NCBI GenBank assembly: GCA_020846535.1
Contig: JADLDR010000040.1
Location: 1-64,000, forward strand
Source of the DNA: Armatimonadota bacterium
GTDB lineage: Bacteria; Armatimonadota; JADLDR01
Direction of reading: 5' to 3'
Length of the DNA stretch: 64,000 nucleotides
The notes beneath the pieces are model-generated. The model was given only the letters and a program-made list of their open reading frames with translations. It was not told the origin of the DNA and made no database searches. Below are positions 9,166-17,785 of this stretch, in pieces. The translations under genes were made by a program, and so were the position numbers. Each line of letters starts with the position of its first letter. Within the stretch, counting starts at the first letter, position 1.

Positions 9166-10050
9166 CTATAATAGGGTTCCTTGCACAATCGTTGAGTTGA
9201 TACGGCCTATTGCCAATTGGGAATACTTTTCAGACAAATCTATACCGTAAAAGTATCGGCCAAGCTTTTTAGCCACTACGCCAGTTGTGCCAGACCCAGT
9301 AAACGGGTCGCACACAAGACTACCTTCTTGAGAGGTAGCGACAAGGCAGGTTTCAACTAGTTTTTCAGGAAATACCGCAAAGTGTACACCTCGATATTTT
9401 CCCAATGGAATCTCCCAGACCGTTCTTTTATTTCTTCCCAGAGGATGAAAGGCTTGATCCCAACGAGATGTATGGAGGTTGGGATTGCCCGAATTCTTAC
9501 CGTTTTCAGGTGTACCATTTCTCTTGCCAAAATGATTCCTACCGCCTTTCATTCTAGATTTCTCACCAAAAGTTACATGAGGCTCACGTATCAAATCAGG
9601 ATTGTAAAAATAAACCTTGTTCTTTGCGAAAAAGAAAATATATTCGTGATCAACGGTCGGACGTGTTTTCACTGATGATGGCATAGCATTCGGTTTGTAC
9701 CATATTATATCACTTCGAAGTTGCCAACCAACTTCACCTAAAGCGAGAGCAACCCGCCAAGGCACTCCTAAAAGAATATTGTTTCTATAGGTATCCCCTA
9801 TATTCAGCCAGAGTGTGCCATCATCTCTTGTTTTTTTGTAAAGCTCAGAGAATACATCTACTAGGTGATTAATATAGTCGTTGAGTTCGACCTCAGTGCC
9901 GATTTCATTTTCGTTTTCCGGCGTGTAGATTCGATGCCCGAAATAAGGTGGACTTGTAATACTTGTTTGGATTATCTTATCAGGAATTGTAGATAGCACC
10001 TCCTTTGCATTCCCTGTGATTACGGTGTAGCTTTTCTCAATATATACCAT
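9166..10050 (-). CDS. Type II DNA methyltransferase (N4-cytosine/N6-adenine amino class)
   Basis: Predicted 294 residues. The catalytic motif TSPPYF (near residue 32) precedes the SAM-binding motif CDPFTGSGTTG (near residue 248), the beta-class order of amino-methyltransferases. SPPY is commonest in N4-cytosine enzymes. GTLWLNIGDTYRNN and WQLRSDIIWYKPN are further conserved blocks. The region is markedly AT-rich compared with its neighbours, which suggests transfer. Its ATG overlaps the last 14 bases of the upstream nuclease-like frame (10037-11005), the arrangement of a restriction-modification pair. The recognition sequence cannot be inferred. The methyltransferase itself appears intact. 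Confidence 0.9.
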   Translation of the reverse strand: MVYIEKSYTVITGNAKEVLSTIPDKIIQTSITSPPYFGHRIYTPENENEIGTEVELNDYINHLVDVFSELYKKTRDDGTLWLNIGDTYRNNILLGVPWRVALALGEVGWQLRSDIIWYKPNAMPSSVKTRPTVDHEYIFFFAKNKVYFYNPDLIREPHVTFGEKSRMKGGRNHFGKRNGTPENGKNSGNPNLHTSRWDQAFHPLGRNKRTVWEIPLGKYRGVHFAVFPEKLVETCLVATSQEGSLVCDPFTGSGTTGVVAKKLGRYFYGIDLSEKYSQLAIGRINSTIVQGTLL

Positions 10051-11005
10051 CTAAAAGCTCCTGAACGAACAAGTTTAATAATACCTGAGAGTCGTCGTCG
10101 AACCCTTCAAATGAGTTCGGGTTAGAATCGAAATAAAAAACGGTATTTATCAACCCTCTGATGCTTTCGATTTCACGAGGTGACCAGTTTCTGGCAACGA
10201 TTACCAAACAAATAACAGAATCCTTAAGTATATATCTAGTTTCTGCTACGGCGGTAATAACATCCCTACTAAAGAGATGAGCATGGCCTCCTCCTTCGGT
10301 TTCGCGGGTTTTAATTGGAATAAGTAGGAGCCGTTCTGTTTGGTCATCTATCTTAAGTTTAACACTGACATCAAATGTATGTATGCCTACCTTTATCTGC
10401 GATTCTACTATTTCAACGCTTTTATACTTCCCATAGCTGCTGTGTGTTTAGAAATAATTCTGAAAGGACGTAATCAAAGCGGTGCGGCAAAGTATTTCAA
10501 GATGATGCCCCTTGATTGACCTTCGAGACCCTTCAAGGCGATCTATAACTATTTCTCTGAAGGTTTCCCACGAAAAAGTTTTAACCATATCTCTATACTC
10601 GTATATGAGTTTTGCTAAGGTATCCACCTCTGCTTCAAGGCTTTCGACGCTATCTAGCTTTTTCATTCTCTGAATTAGGGGAGCAAGACGCTGCTGGGTC
10701 GCATCACGTATTATCCAAGCAAAGAAATAGAAATAGGCTTTTTTATGTGAATACATCCTTCCTATGCCATCAAGCAAGAATGGCTTACTCTCATCTGAAG
10801 AATTAAAGCAAGCCAATAAGGCTTCTTTTAATTGATCCTCTTGCAACTCATATAGGATAGTGTCTAACTCTTTATGAGAACCCGTCTGAATCTTCACTTT
10901 CTTTTCGACCCAATCATAAAAAGGCTTCGCTTGATCTGCGAGTTTGGTAAGCTCTACCAATCGAGCATGGCTTATATCGACTTTATGAACTATTAAACTA
11001 TTCAT
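10037..11005 (-). pseudogene. Type II restriction endonuclease gene interrupted by an in-frame TAA
   Basis: From ATG 11005 the frame encodes 185 residues to TAA at 10450-10448. It then continues in the same frame for 136 more codons without another stop to TGA at 10039-10037, overlapping the methyltransferase start by 14 bases. The read-through product would be 322 residues. The second half has TFDVSVKL followed 16 residues later by LIPIKTRE and GGGHAHLFSRDV. This D...(I)xK arrangement fits PD-(D/E)XK nucleases, although the exact family is not recognised. Position beside the methyltransferase and shared AT-richness support restriction function. With the stop, the catalytic half is not made unless translation reads through or re-initiates. 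Confidence 0.75.
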
Positions 11006-11084
11006 TTATTTCTCTCGGTGTTTCTCTTGAGTCTTTTATAATGGCAATAATGGTATTAGTAATTGATAAGAGATAAAGTTATAC

Positions 11085-11798
11085 CTAAATTTTCCGAACT
11101 TCCTCTAGCAGCCTCTTCAAAGCCGCGCTTCGATCTTCGGCGGCGGTGATGGCCCGGCCGATCACCAGGTAATCGGCTCCCAGGCGCAGGGCTTCCGCCG
11201 GGGTCATGAATCGCTTCTGGTCGCCGGACTGGGACCAGGCCGGGCGAATACCGGGGGTAACGATCAGGAAATCAGGGCCGCACGCCTGACGGACCGCCTG
11301 GATCTCATGCGGTGAGGCGATCACCCCATCCATGCCGGAAGCCTGCGACAGACGGGCCAGGTGGACAACTTGCCCTTCGACGGAGCGCGGGACGCCGAGT
11401 TCCTCGCGCAAAGCCGCTTCATCCAGGCTGGTCAGCACCGTCACGCCCAGAAGCCTGGGGCGCTCCACTCCCAGGGCCCGGCTGGCCTCTTCCGTCGCCT
11501 GCCGGGCCGCCTCCATCATCGCTCGCCCCCCGGAGGCGTGGAGGGTGATGAAAGCGATTCCCAGCTTCACGGCTGACCGCATCGCGCCTGCAACCGTGTT
11601 CGGGATATCGTGCAGCTTGGCGTCATAGAAAAGCGTCTGGCCTTGCAGCTTCCTGAAGATATCGAACCCGGCGGCATTGACCAGTTCCAGGCCGATCTTG
11701 AATCCGCCGACACCCCACTTCGTCTCCTCCGCCAGCCGCAGCGCCTCTTCCTCGGACGGCACATCCAGCGGCAGCAAAACGCGCTCTTGAGGTGACAA
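11085..11798 (-). CDS. pyrF: Orotidine 5'-phosphate decarboxylase PyrF
   Basis: Converts OMP to UMP in pyrimidine synthesis. Predicted 237 residues from a TTG start at 11798, 7 bases after AAGGGG. The family hallmarks are LLPLDVPS (substrate Asp), GGFKIGLELV, the catalytic block FYDAKLHDIPNTV (Lys-Asp pair), TLHASGG, VTPGIRP and LVIGRAIT. It is cytoplasmic. It lies 18 bases downstream of the MNT gene on the same strand, so it may be transcribed with the HEPN/MNT pair, an odd partnership that probably reflects insertion of the toxin-antitoxin pair. Confidence 0.96.
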   Translation of the reverse strand: MSPQERVLLPLDVPSEEEALRLAEETKWGVGGFKIGLELVNAAGFDIFRKLQGQTLFYDAKLHDIPNTVAGAMRSAVKLGIAFITLHASGGRAMMEAARQATEEASRALGVERPRLLGVTVLTSLDEAALREELGVPRSVEGQVVHLARLSQASGMDGVIASPHEIQAVRQACGPDFLIVTPGIRPAWSQSGDQKRFMTPAEALRLGADYLVIGRAITAAEDRSAALKRLLEEVRKI

Positions 11799-11816
11799 TA
11801 GACAGCCCCTTTCATT

Positions 11817-12179
11817 TCAAATCAAATAATCTTGCAGAGACTCCTTGCCGGCCAGCATCAGACCCTCTCTCAAAGCAGGCCCGACCACTCCCCAGCCTTC
11901 TTCAAGGCTCTTTCGGGCTTCCCCCGGCGTATAGACGAAAACATCCGCGCTGACTCCCAGCCGTTCAGGGCGATATAAGGAGGAGCGATGGTGAAACGCC
12001 ACCGGAGACTCTTTCAGCAGCACCAGAATATCCGCATCGCTGGCTGCTGTGCAATCTCCTCGGGCATAGGAGCCGAAAAGCACCACGCAAAGCACCGAGG
12101 GGTCGGTTGTCAGAGCATCCGCCCATCGGATCAGGTTGGTGATAACCTCATCACGGTTCGTACGGAATATTCTGATCAC
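11817..12179 (-). CDS. mntA: MNT-domain nucleotidyltransferase antitoxin (HEPN/MNT system)
   Basis: Predicted 120 residues. The motif GSYARGDCTAASDAD is exactly GS-x10-DxD, the active site of minimal nucleotidyltransferases. In characterised HEPN/MNT pairs this protein AMPylates and thereby silences its HEPN partner. No other domain is seen. Its start overlaps the end of the HEPN gene by 29 bases, so translation is probably coupled. The gene symbol is by analogy with MntA and has not been tested here. Confidence 0.85.
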   Translation of the reverse strand: MIRIFRTNRDEVITNLIRWADALTTDPSVLCVVLFGSYARGDCTAASDADILVLLKESPVAFHHRSSLYRPERLGVSADVFVYTPGEARKSLEEGWGVVGPALREGLMLAGKESLQDYLI

Positions 12180-12546
12180 ACCAATTCACCACCTCTTCGG
12201 CATCCATGACCGCCTGGCTGGCCTCCGCGCGGGTGTAATAACGTTTCGGTGCGCCTTCCGGATGAGCATCCGGATAGCGGGAAGGGATATAATGCCTGTC
12301 CAGCCTGCGGGCCGCATCCAGCAATGCCTCAGTGGTCTCGTCCGGCAGCGGCACAGCCTCCAGAAGAGACAGCACGGAATGGCCCCAGACAATATTGCCC
12401 AGCGCCATATGCAGGGCTTTGGCGGCTTTCTCCGCCGACTGCTGGGCCGCAAAACAGGCCCACTCGAAATGGCGGATGTGGATGCTCTGACGAGCATGTT
12501 CCAGGTCTGCCTTCGCCTGTTCCAGCCAGTCGGCGCTGCGGTTCAT
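12151..12546 (-). CDS. hepT: HEPN-domain toxin (HEPN/MNT system)
   Basis: Predicted 131 residues. WLEQAKADLEHARQS, HFEWACFAAQQSAEKAAKAL and YYTRAEASQAVMDAEEV are typical HEPN helices. The RNase motif R-x4-6-H is present as RYPDAH (residues 90-95), so catalytic capacity looks intact. HEPN proteins of this type are ribonuclease toxins held in check by the MNT partner encoded immediately downstream with a 29-base overlap. A near-consensus promoter (12572-12600) sits 25 bases upstream. No sign of decay. Confidence 0.86.
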   Translation of the reverse strand: MNRSADWLEQAKADLEHARQSIHIRHFEWACFAAQQSAEKAAKALHMALGNIVWGHSVLSLLEAVPLPDETTEALLDAARRLDRHYIPSRYPDAHPEGAPKRYYTRAEASQAVMDAEEVVNWCDQNIPYEP

Positions 12547-12571
12547 CGCGACCCTCCCTCCGGTTCACCCT

Positions 12572-12600
12572 ATTATACCTGATCGCCTCTACCCTGTCAA
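12572..12600 (-). promoter_or_regulatory. Sigma-70 promoter of the HEPN/MNT(-pyrF) operon
   Basis: On the minus strand, TTGACA (12600-12595), a 17-base spacer and TATAAT (12577-12572). It is a full consensus match just upstream of the HEPN start. Confidence 0.82.
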
Positions 12601-12696
12601 AACGCTTGGACCGCTCGAAAATCGGCTGCCTGCCCGGAAGGAATCCGCCGTCGAATAGCCAATCGATTGCCATCTCTTCTTGGAAAGGTGACCCAT

Positions 12697-13728
12697 ATGA
12701 GTTATGAGCGCGGCTGGCAGGCGATCCATCTGGAGATGTCCGACAGGATCCCTCACACCGAATACATTTCCCATCGGCAGTTCATTCAGAAAGTGACGGG
12801 TTTCGACCCGGAGAACCCTGCCGAGGGCCACCAGGTCGGGCCTGCGCTGGCCCGCGCCCTGGACCTCGATTTTATCTGGTCCAACTATGGGCGCGACTGG
12901 GGCCTGCCCCATGCCGATATGGGCCGGGCCAAATTCTACGATTCCGAGACTCCCTGGCATTCCTCCTATCCCTTCCACAGCGTGGAAGAAGTCTTGGCCT
13001 TCGATCCTCTGAAAGCGGCCAAACTACCGAGTATGGAAGAACTGACCGCCGATGTTCGCCGGTCATGGGAGAACGGGCAGAAAGCCTACCCCGAAGCCGT
13101 CTTTCCGGGAGGCTTCTACAATACGGTTTTTATGTGGCATATCCTTACCTTCGGCTGGGATCTTTTCATGGAAGCGGCCATGTTCGACCCCGACCGGTTC
13201 GAGAAGGTGATGGATGCCTTCGTGGAGATGAGCATGATGGTGGTGCAGGCCCATATCAAGGCGGAAGTGCCTGTCTTCCTCTGCCACGACGATATCGTAT
13301 GGGCCAGCGGAACCGTTTTCTCCCCGGAGTGGATGCGCCGCTATGTCTTCCCGCGCCTGACCCGTCTCTTGACTCCCCTGCGGGAGGCGGGCATCAAAGT
13401 CCTCTTCTGCTCGGACGGCAACTTCACGGAATACATTGACGACCTAGCCGAAGCCGGGGCCGAAGGCTTTATTTTCGAGCCGATGACCGACCTGGAGTAT
13501 ATCGTCCGGCGCTACGGGCAGACCCATGTGATCATCGGCAATATCGACTCGCGGATTCTCCAGTTCAAAAAGCCGAAAGAGATTCGCGCCGAAGTGAAGC
13601 GATGCGCCGACCTGGGGCGCGACTGTCCGGGCTACTTCTTTGCCGTGGGCAACCATATCCCCTATGTCGTTCCCATCCCGAGCATTGAATGCTATCTGGA
13701 AGCCTGCCAGGAGTTCGGGAAGAGGTAG
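12697..13728 (+). CDS. Uroporphyrinogen decarboxylase-like protein (methyltransferase-type URO-D family)
   Basis: Predicted 343 residues from ATG 12697 behind GGAAAGGTGA. It shows the URO-D barrel pattern: WQAIHLEMSDRIPHTEYI at the N-terminus, FLCHDDIVWASGT, FSPEWMRRYVFPRLTRL, FCSDGNFTEYIDDLAEAG, GFIFEPMTDLEYI, VIIGNIDSRIL and the final VPIPSIECYLEACQEFG. True HemE catalytic-site residues are not evident. In many non-enteric bacteria such proteins are corrinoid-dependent methyltransferases or catabolic proteins of unknown role. A Gfo/Idh gene follows on the same strand after 171 bases. It is similar in kind to the protein at 28612-29730. Confidence 0.82.
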   Translation: MSYERGWQAIHLEMSDRIPHTEYISHRQFIQKVTGFDPENPAEGHQVGPALARALDLDFIWSNYGRDWGLPHADMGRAKFYDSETPWHSSYPFHSVEEVLAFDPLKAAKLPSMEELTADVRRSWENGQKAYPEAVFPGGFYNTVFMWHILTFGWDLFMEAAMFDPDRFEKVMDAFVEMSMMVVQAHIKAEVPVFLCHDDIVWASGTVFSPEWMRRYVFPRLTRLLTPLREAGIKVLFCSDGNFTEYIDDLAEAGAEGFIFEPMTDLEYIVRRYGQTHVIIGNIDSRILQFKKPKEIRAEVKRCADLGRDCPGYFFAVGNHIPYVVPIPSIECYLEACQEFGKR

Positions 13729-13899
13729 CAGGTTGTCGCGTTTTTCACAAAGTGGCGAAGTCTCGGAGGAATCCGCGCCCGCGCAGGGGAAATAACGGAT
13801 AGCCGTCTCCGGCAGGCAATGCCCGGCGGAGCGGCTGCTCCCACAGCATCTATGTCTGGGGCGGCGTCATCGCCTCAGCGATTGAAGGAGGAAGCTGTC

Positions 13900-14754
13900 A
13901 TGCTTCGAATCGGTTTCGTAGATCATCACCTGAACAATTTCCATGCGGACAAGTTCCTGGGCCTCCTGCGCGGCCCGCTGGCCTCCCTGGAGGCGGATGT
14001 GGTGGCCGCCTGGGAATCCGACCCCACCGGCGACGACTGGTGCGCCAAGAACGGCGTGCCCCGCCTCGATTCCCCGGAGGCCGTTGTGGAGGCCGTGGAC
14101 GGGGTGATGGTGCTGGCTCCGGATAATATCGAGGAGCATCTCGGCCTGAGCCGGAAGGTGCTGCCCTTTGGCAAGCCAACCCATATCGATAAGTTCCTCT
14201 CCCCTACCCTGACCGACGCCCGAGAGATCGTCCGGCTGGCCCACGAGCATAAAACCCCGTTCGTCACCTCCTCCGCCCTGCGCTACGCAGTGGAACTGGA
14301 GGCGGTGATACCCCAAATCCAGGAGCCTCCGACCGAAATGTACGCCCGCGGCCTGGCTGCATGGAACGGTTACGCCGTGCATACCATCGCCATGGTCTTG
14401 CGGGTGATGGGGCCGTCCGCTCTGCGCCTGATCGACACCGGAACCCCCAACGCCCGCACGGTCACCCTGGACTACGGAAGCGGCAGGAGGGCGCAGATCG
14501 ATGTCCGCACCGCCGCCAACGAATGGTCCGTTTTCCCCTGGCAGTTCGGCATCCGCATCGGCGACAATTACATGTGCGCCACCGTCACCGATTTCGACGG
14601 CTTCTATGCCAATGAAATGAAGGAAGTGGTCGAGTTCTTCAAGACAGGCCAGCCGCAAGTGCCCGCCGAAGAAGGCCTGATGATAGTCGCCATCCTGGAA
14701 GGCGCTGTTCGCTCCCAGGCTGCGGGTGGCGAATGGATCCCATTGGAGATTTGA
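13900..14754 (+). CDS. Gfo/Idh/MocA-family oxidoreductase-like protein
   Basis: Predicted 284 residues from ATG 13900 behind GAAGGAGGAA. The N-terminal Rossmann half has weak motifs (MLRIGFVDHHLNNFHADKF, DGVMVLAPDNIEEHL, PFGKPTHIDKFLSPT), the last resembling the EKP-type segment of the family with HIDKF in its place. The C-terminal half has YARGLAAWNGYAVHTIAMVLRVMG and NEMKEVVEFFKTG. The protein is shorter than the usual 330-380 residues, and a standard GxGxxG is not obvious, so cofactor binding is uncertain. A good terminator follows at 14770. Confidence 0.7.
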   Translation: MLRIGFVDHHLNNFHADKFLGLLRGPLASLEADVVAAWESDPTGDDWCAKNGVPRLDSPEAVVEAVDGVMVLAPDNIEEHLGLSRKVLPFGKPTHIDKFLSPTLTDAREIVRLAHEHKTPFVTSSALRYAVELEAVIPQIQEPPTEMYARGLAAWNGYAVHTIAMVLRVMGPSALRLIDTGTPNARTVTLDYGSGRRAQIDVRTAANEWSVFPWQFGIRIGDNYMCATVTDFDGFYANEMKEVVEFFKTGQPQVPAEEGLMIVAILEGAVRSQAAGGEWIPLEI

Positions 14755-14769
14755 GCAAACGGAAGCCCA

Positions 14770-14802
14770 AAGCCGCCCCGTCTTTCCGGAGCGGCTTTTT
14801 TT
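14770..14802 (+). terminator. Rho-independent terminator
   Basis: Stem AAGCCGC / GCGGCTT followed by a run of T, 15 bases after the Gfo/Idh-like stop. Confidence 0.85.
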
Positions 14803-14867
14803 ATGCCTGAACAATACGTCTATCCTCATTTTACGGGAAGCGTGGAGGATCAGGGCTTTCACTTCTG

Positions 14868-14890
14868 AGGGCGACCCATCGGGTCGCCCT
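14868..14890. repeat. Palindromic intergenic repeat (GGGCGACCC type)
   Basis: AGGGCGACCCATCGGGTCGCCCT is an almost perfect palindrome. It belongs to the same class as 32935-32957 and 63698-63722. The 14755-15104 gap otherwise holds the terminator and the promoter at 15025. Confidence 0.7.
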
Positions 14891-15024
14891 GGTGGATCCG
14901 AACCCCTCTTATTGCAATTTTCAGCGAAAGCCCTGCCTCAATCTTCCCCGGCACTGATATCAAATTTTCTAATAAAATAAATTGAAATTAGCTCAAAAAC
15001 CAGTAATTTTACCGGGTGAACTCA

Positions 15025-15053
15025 TTGACCGGTTACTGGAAAGGCACTATAAT
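15025..15053 (+). promoter_or_regulatory. Sigma-70 promoter of the copper-radical oxidase operon
   Basis: TTGACC (15025-15030), a 17-base spacer and TATAAT (15048-15053), lying 52 bases upstream of the ATG at 15105. Confidence 0.82.
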
Positions 15054-15104
15054 GAGATTGATAACAACAATATCGACGACAATCCCCGGTCAGGAGGATG
15101 ATCT

Positions 15105-15707
15105 ATGAACTCACACCGCAGAGACCTTATGAAAGCGATTGCCAGTCTGCTTTGCGCCGCGTTTCTCGCTCCCCTCGCCCACGCCAGAGTCGGTTCCATC
15201 AAACTGGGCATTACGACAAACTGCCCTTACGGTCTGGCCGGTTGATGGGCCGGGGTCTATGAGGGCCTCCAACGCCTGGAAGGCGTTCAATATGTCAATC
15301 CGAAAGCAGACCACAAAACGCAAACCTGCGAAATCCGGCTCAAAAACGGCAGACTGCCCGACATTGCGGCAGTCGATAAGCATCTGGACAGCCTGAACGC
15401 GGGCCTCACCCTTCGGGGTATCGAGGTAACCGCTGACGGCAAGATTTTCGCTGATCGGAAGGGGTTGCTGCTCATCATTTCAGAAACCGGCCAAAGGGTA
15501 CGGCTGGCTCCCCTGACGGTCAAGGTGCAGTGGGATCATAAAAAAGAGCATGTTTTCCCCGCTTCGGCGGAGGAAACAGATGCGTATCTTCGCCTGCAGG
15601 CGGAAGCCGGGCAGGGCGTTCGGGTTCAGGTGACCGGCCCGCTGAAGCAGGCTGGAAAGGTAGATTATACTCTGGAAGTACGGGAATATCGATGGCCGGC
15701 CAAATGA
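15105..15707 (+). CDS. Tat-exported HMA-like protein with in-frame TGA: candidate selenoprotein (or nonsense-broken gene)
   Basis: ATG 15105 follows GGAGG by 7 bases. The N-terminus has a twin-arginine signal (HRRDLMK, hydrophobic stretch, AHA). Then comes a beta-alpha-beta segment like a heavy-metal-associated fold: IKLGITTNCPYGLAG, TGA at codon 47 (15243-15245), WAGVYEGLQRLEGVQYV. The same frame continues without any other lesion to a natural TGA at 15705-15707 (200 residues in all). In HMA-like folds the position 3-6 residues after the first Cys is the second metal-binding Cys, so selenocysteine is a reasonable reading. A hairpin fitting bacterial SECIS rules follows. The alternative is a simple nonsense mutation leaving 46 residues. 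It sits 56 bases ahead of the copper oxidase gene. Confidence 0.6.
15271..15287 (+). promoter_or_regulatory. SECIS-like hairpin downstream of the in-frame TGA
   Basis: AACGCC (15271-15276), loop TGGAA, GGCGTT (15282-15287). The loop begins 31 bases after the TGA and has G among its first two bases; published bacterial SECIS rules ask for a 16-37 base distance and such a G. A second, smaller stem, GGGCC / GGCCT (15247-15268), can form between them. Confidence 0.4.
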
Positions 15708-15763
15708 CCGGAAACAGATCGTGTCTGTGGAGATTCAAGCGCCCCATCATAAGGAGGACCATC

Positions 15764-17785
15764 TTGTTGAACAGGCGATTTTCTTCTTTGTCCGTGTACT
15801 TTAGCAAAACGCTCTTGAGACCCTTTTTGCTTGTTTTGATGCTCATGGCATTGTGGCCCCAGGCTCCCGCCCGGAGCGACGGCCCTGCCGTCGTGGGACA
15901 ATGGAGCGAGGTCATGCAGTGGCCTTCGATTGCCATTCACACGCACCTGCTCCCCACAGGCAAGGTGATGTTCTGGTGGCGCTATGACCCGCGGCCCTAT
16001 CTCTGGGATCCGGTCAGCAACGCTATTGCCCCGATGGATTATCCGGGATTTGACCTCTTCTGTTCCGGTCACTCCTTTCTGAGCGACGGAAGGCTCCTGA
16101 TTGCGGGCGGTCAGGCCCCCGGCGGTGGAACGGAAGTCGAAAATGCGACCCCCAACGGCGCGGGCATACCTGACGCGACCATCTACGACCCGTGGACAAA
16201 CACCTGGGCGAAGCAACCCGATATGAACGCCGGTCGCTGGTATCCCACCGATACCACTCTAGCAAACGGGCGGGTGGTGGTCGTTTCCGGCAGCGAGGAC
16301 GAAGATTATTCCAACAACAGCCTTCCTCAGATATGGACGAAGGACGGATGGATCAATCTGACCAGCGCAGTCAAAATCCTTCCGCTTTATCCACAGATGC
16401 ACCTGGCTCCCAATGGCAAAGTGTTCATGGCCGGTCCGAATCAGTCTTCGGAATATCTGGATCCGAAAGGGAAGGGCAATTGGAAGCGCCTCGCCACACG
16501 GAAGTTTCCCAACCGCGATTATGGATCTTCCGCATTGTATGACACTGGCAAGGTGTTTTTTGCGGGCGGAGGCGATCCCCCCACGAATACGGCGGAGGTC
16601 ATCGATTTGCTGGCTCCGACCCCGGCATGGCGATACGTCGGCGCGATGTCGGTCGCCCGCCGCCAGATGAATGCGACCCTGCTTCCTGACGGCAAAATTC
16701 TGGTCACCGGCGGGGTGAGTGGCGCGGGATTCAATAGTCGGACGACCCCTGTTTTCTCCGCAGAGATGTGGGATCCGGAGACCGAGCAGTTCACCACTCT
16801 GGCGAGTATGGCGGTTCCCCGGTGGTATCATTCCACCGCTCTTCTGCTGCCGGATGGCCGCGTGCTGTCCGCAGGGGGAGATAGCAATCCCACTGCGGAA
16901 ATTTACTCTCCACCCTATCTCTTCAAAGGCCAGCGCCCGATCATTTCCGGCGCTCCGGAAAGCGTCACCTACGGCCAGACGTTCAGCGTATCGACTCCGT
17001 CTGCGGCTTCGATCACCAATGTAAACTGGCTGCGAATCGGATCGGTCACCCACGCCAACAATATGGAGCAGCGGATCAACCGGCTCGCGTTCACCGCCGG
17101 CCCCGGCAGCCTCAATGTGACAGCCCCCTCGAACCCGGCGCTCTGTCCGCCCGGCTACTATCTGCTCTTTATCCTGGATGGCAGCGGCGTTCCTTCCACA
17201 GCCGCCATCATCCATATCAGCGGGCCGCCTGCGGTTCCTTCATCTTTGAAAGTATCGCAGGACTCGGATACGGTGCTGTATATCCAGTGGAAGGACAATT
17301 CTCTCAACGAAACTGAATTCGAACTGGAACGGTCCCCCAACGGCAGCGCCTTCACGAAGGTTGCCACTCTCCCTGAAGATACGGTATCCTATAAAGATAG
17401 GAACTTGACACCAGCCACCAAATACTATTATCGGCTGCGGGCCGTCAATTATGACGCAAATTCCAATTATACGAGCCTTGTCAGCGGCTCCACCAGGCAG
17501 AAGCCACCGGCTGCACCGAGTAATCTGGCAGTTTCCGCTGTATCTCGGAGCCGGATAGACCTTGCCTGGACCGACAATTCCAATAATGAAAGCAATTTCA
17601 AAATCCAGCGTTCCACTGACGGCGTTAAATTCACGCAGATTGCTACGGTGAGCGCCAATGCGACCAGGTATTCCAGCACCGGACTGACTCCCAACACGAC
17701 CTACTATTACCGGGTGCAGGCATATAACACCGGCAACAATTCCGCTTTCACCAACATTGCAAGCGTCAAAACGTGGGCACAGTGA
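15764..17785 (+). CDS. Galactose/glyoxal oxidase-like copper-radical oxidase (AA5) with two fibronectin III domains
   Basis: A TTG start at 15764, 6 bases after GGAGG (TTG 15767 also possible), gives 673 residues with a signal peptide (LLRPFLLVLMLMALWPQAPA). Kelch-type repeats follow (SFLSDGRLLIAGG, LLPDGKILVTGG, LLPDGRVLSAGG). All AA5 active-site residues can be matched: Cys100 (DLFCSG) and Tyr160 (AGRWYP) for the Cys-Tyr radical cofactor, Tyr355-His356 (RWYHS) and His430 (THANNMEQR) for copper. The DUF1929-like domain ends near 505, then two FnIII domains. It probably oxidises an alcohol or aldehyde outside the cytoplasm, making H2O2. It is co-transcribed with the genes on both sides. Confidence 0.9.
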   Translation: MLNRRFSSLSVYFSKTLLRPFLLVLMLMALWPQAPARSDGPAVVGQWSEVMQWPSIAIHTHLLPTGKVMFWWRYDPRPYLWDPVSNAIAPMDYPGFDLFCSGHSFLSDGRLLIAGGQAPGGGTEVENATPNGAGIPDATIYDPWTNTWAKQPDMNAGRWYPTDTTLANGRVVVVSGSEDEDYSNNSLPQIWTKDGWINLTSAVKILPLYPQMHLAPNGKVFMAGPNQSSEYLDPKGKGNWKRLATRKFPNRDYGSSALYDTGKVFFAGGGDPPTNTAEVIDLLAPTPAWRYVGAMSVARRQMNATLLPDGKILVTGGVSGAGFNSRTTPVFSAEMWDPETEQFTTLASMAVPRWYHSTALLLPDGRVLSAGGDSNPTAEIYSPPYLFKGQRPIISGAPESVTYGQTFSVSTPSAASITNVNWLRIGSVTHANNMEQRINRLAFTAGPGSLNVTAPSNPALCPPGYYLLFILDGSGVPSTAAIIHISGPPAVPSSLKVSQDSDTVLYIQWKDNSLNETEFELERSPNGSAFTKVATLPEDTVSYKDRNLTPATKYYYRLRAVNYDANSNYTSLVSGSTRQKPPAAPSNLAVSAVSRSRIDLAWTDNSNNESNFKIQRSTDGVKFTQIATVSANATRYSSTGLTPNTTYYYRVQAYNTGNNSAFTNIASVKTWAQ

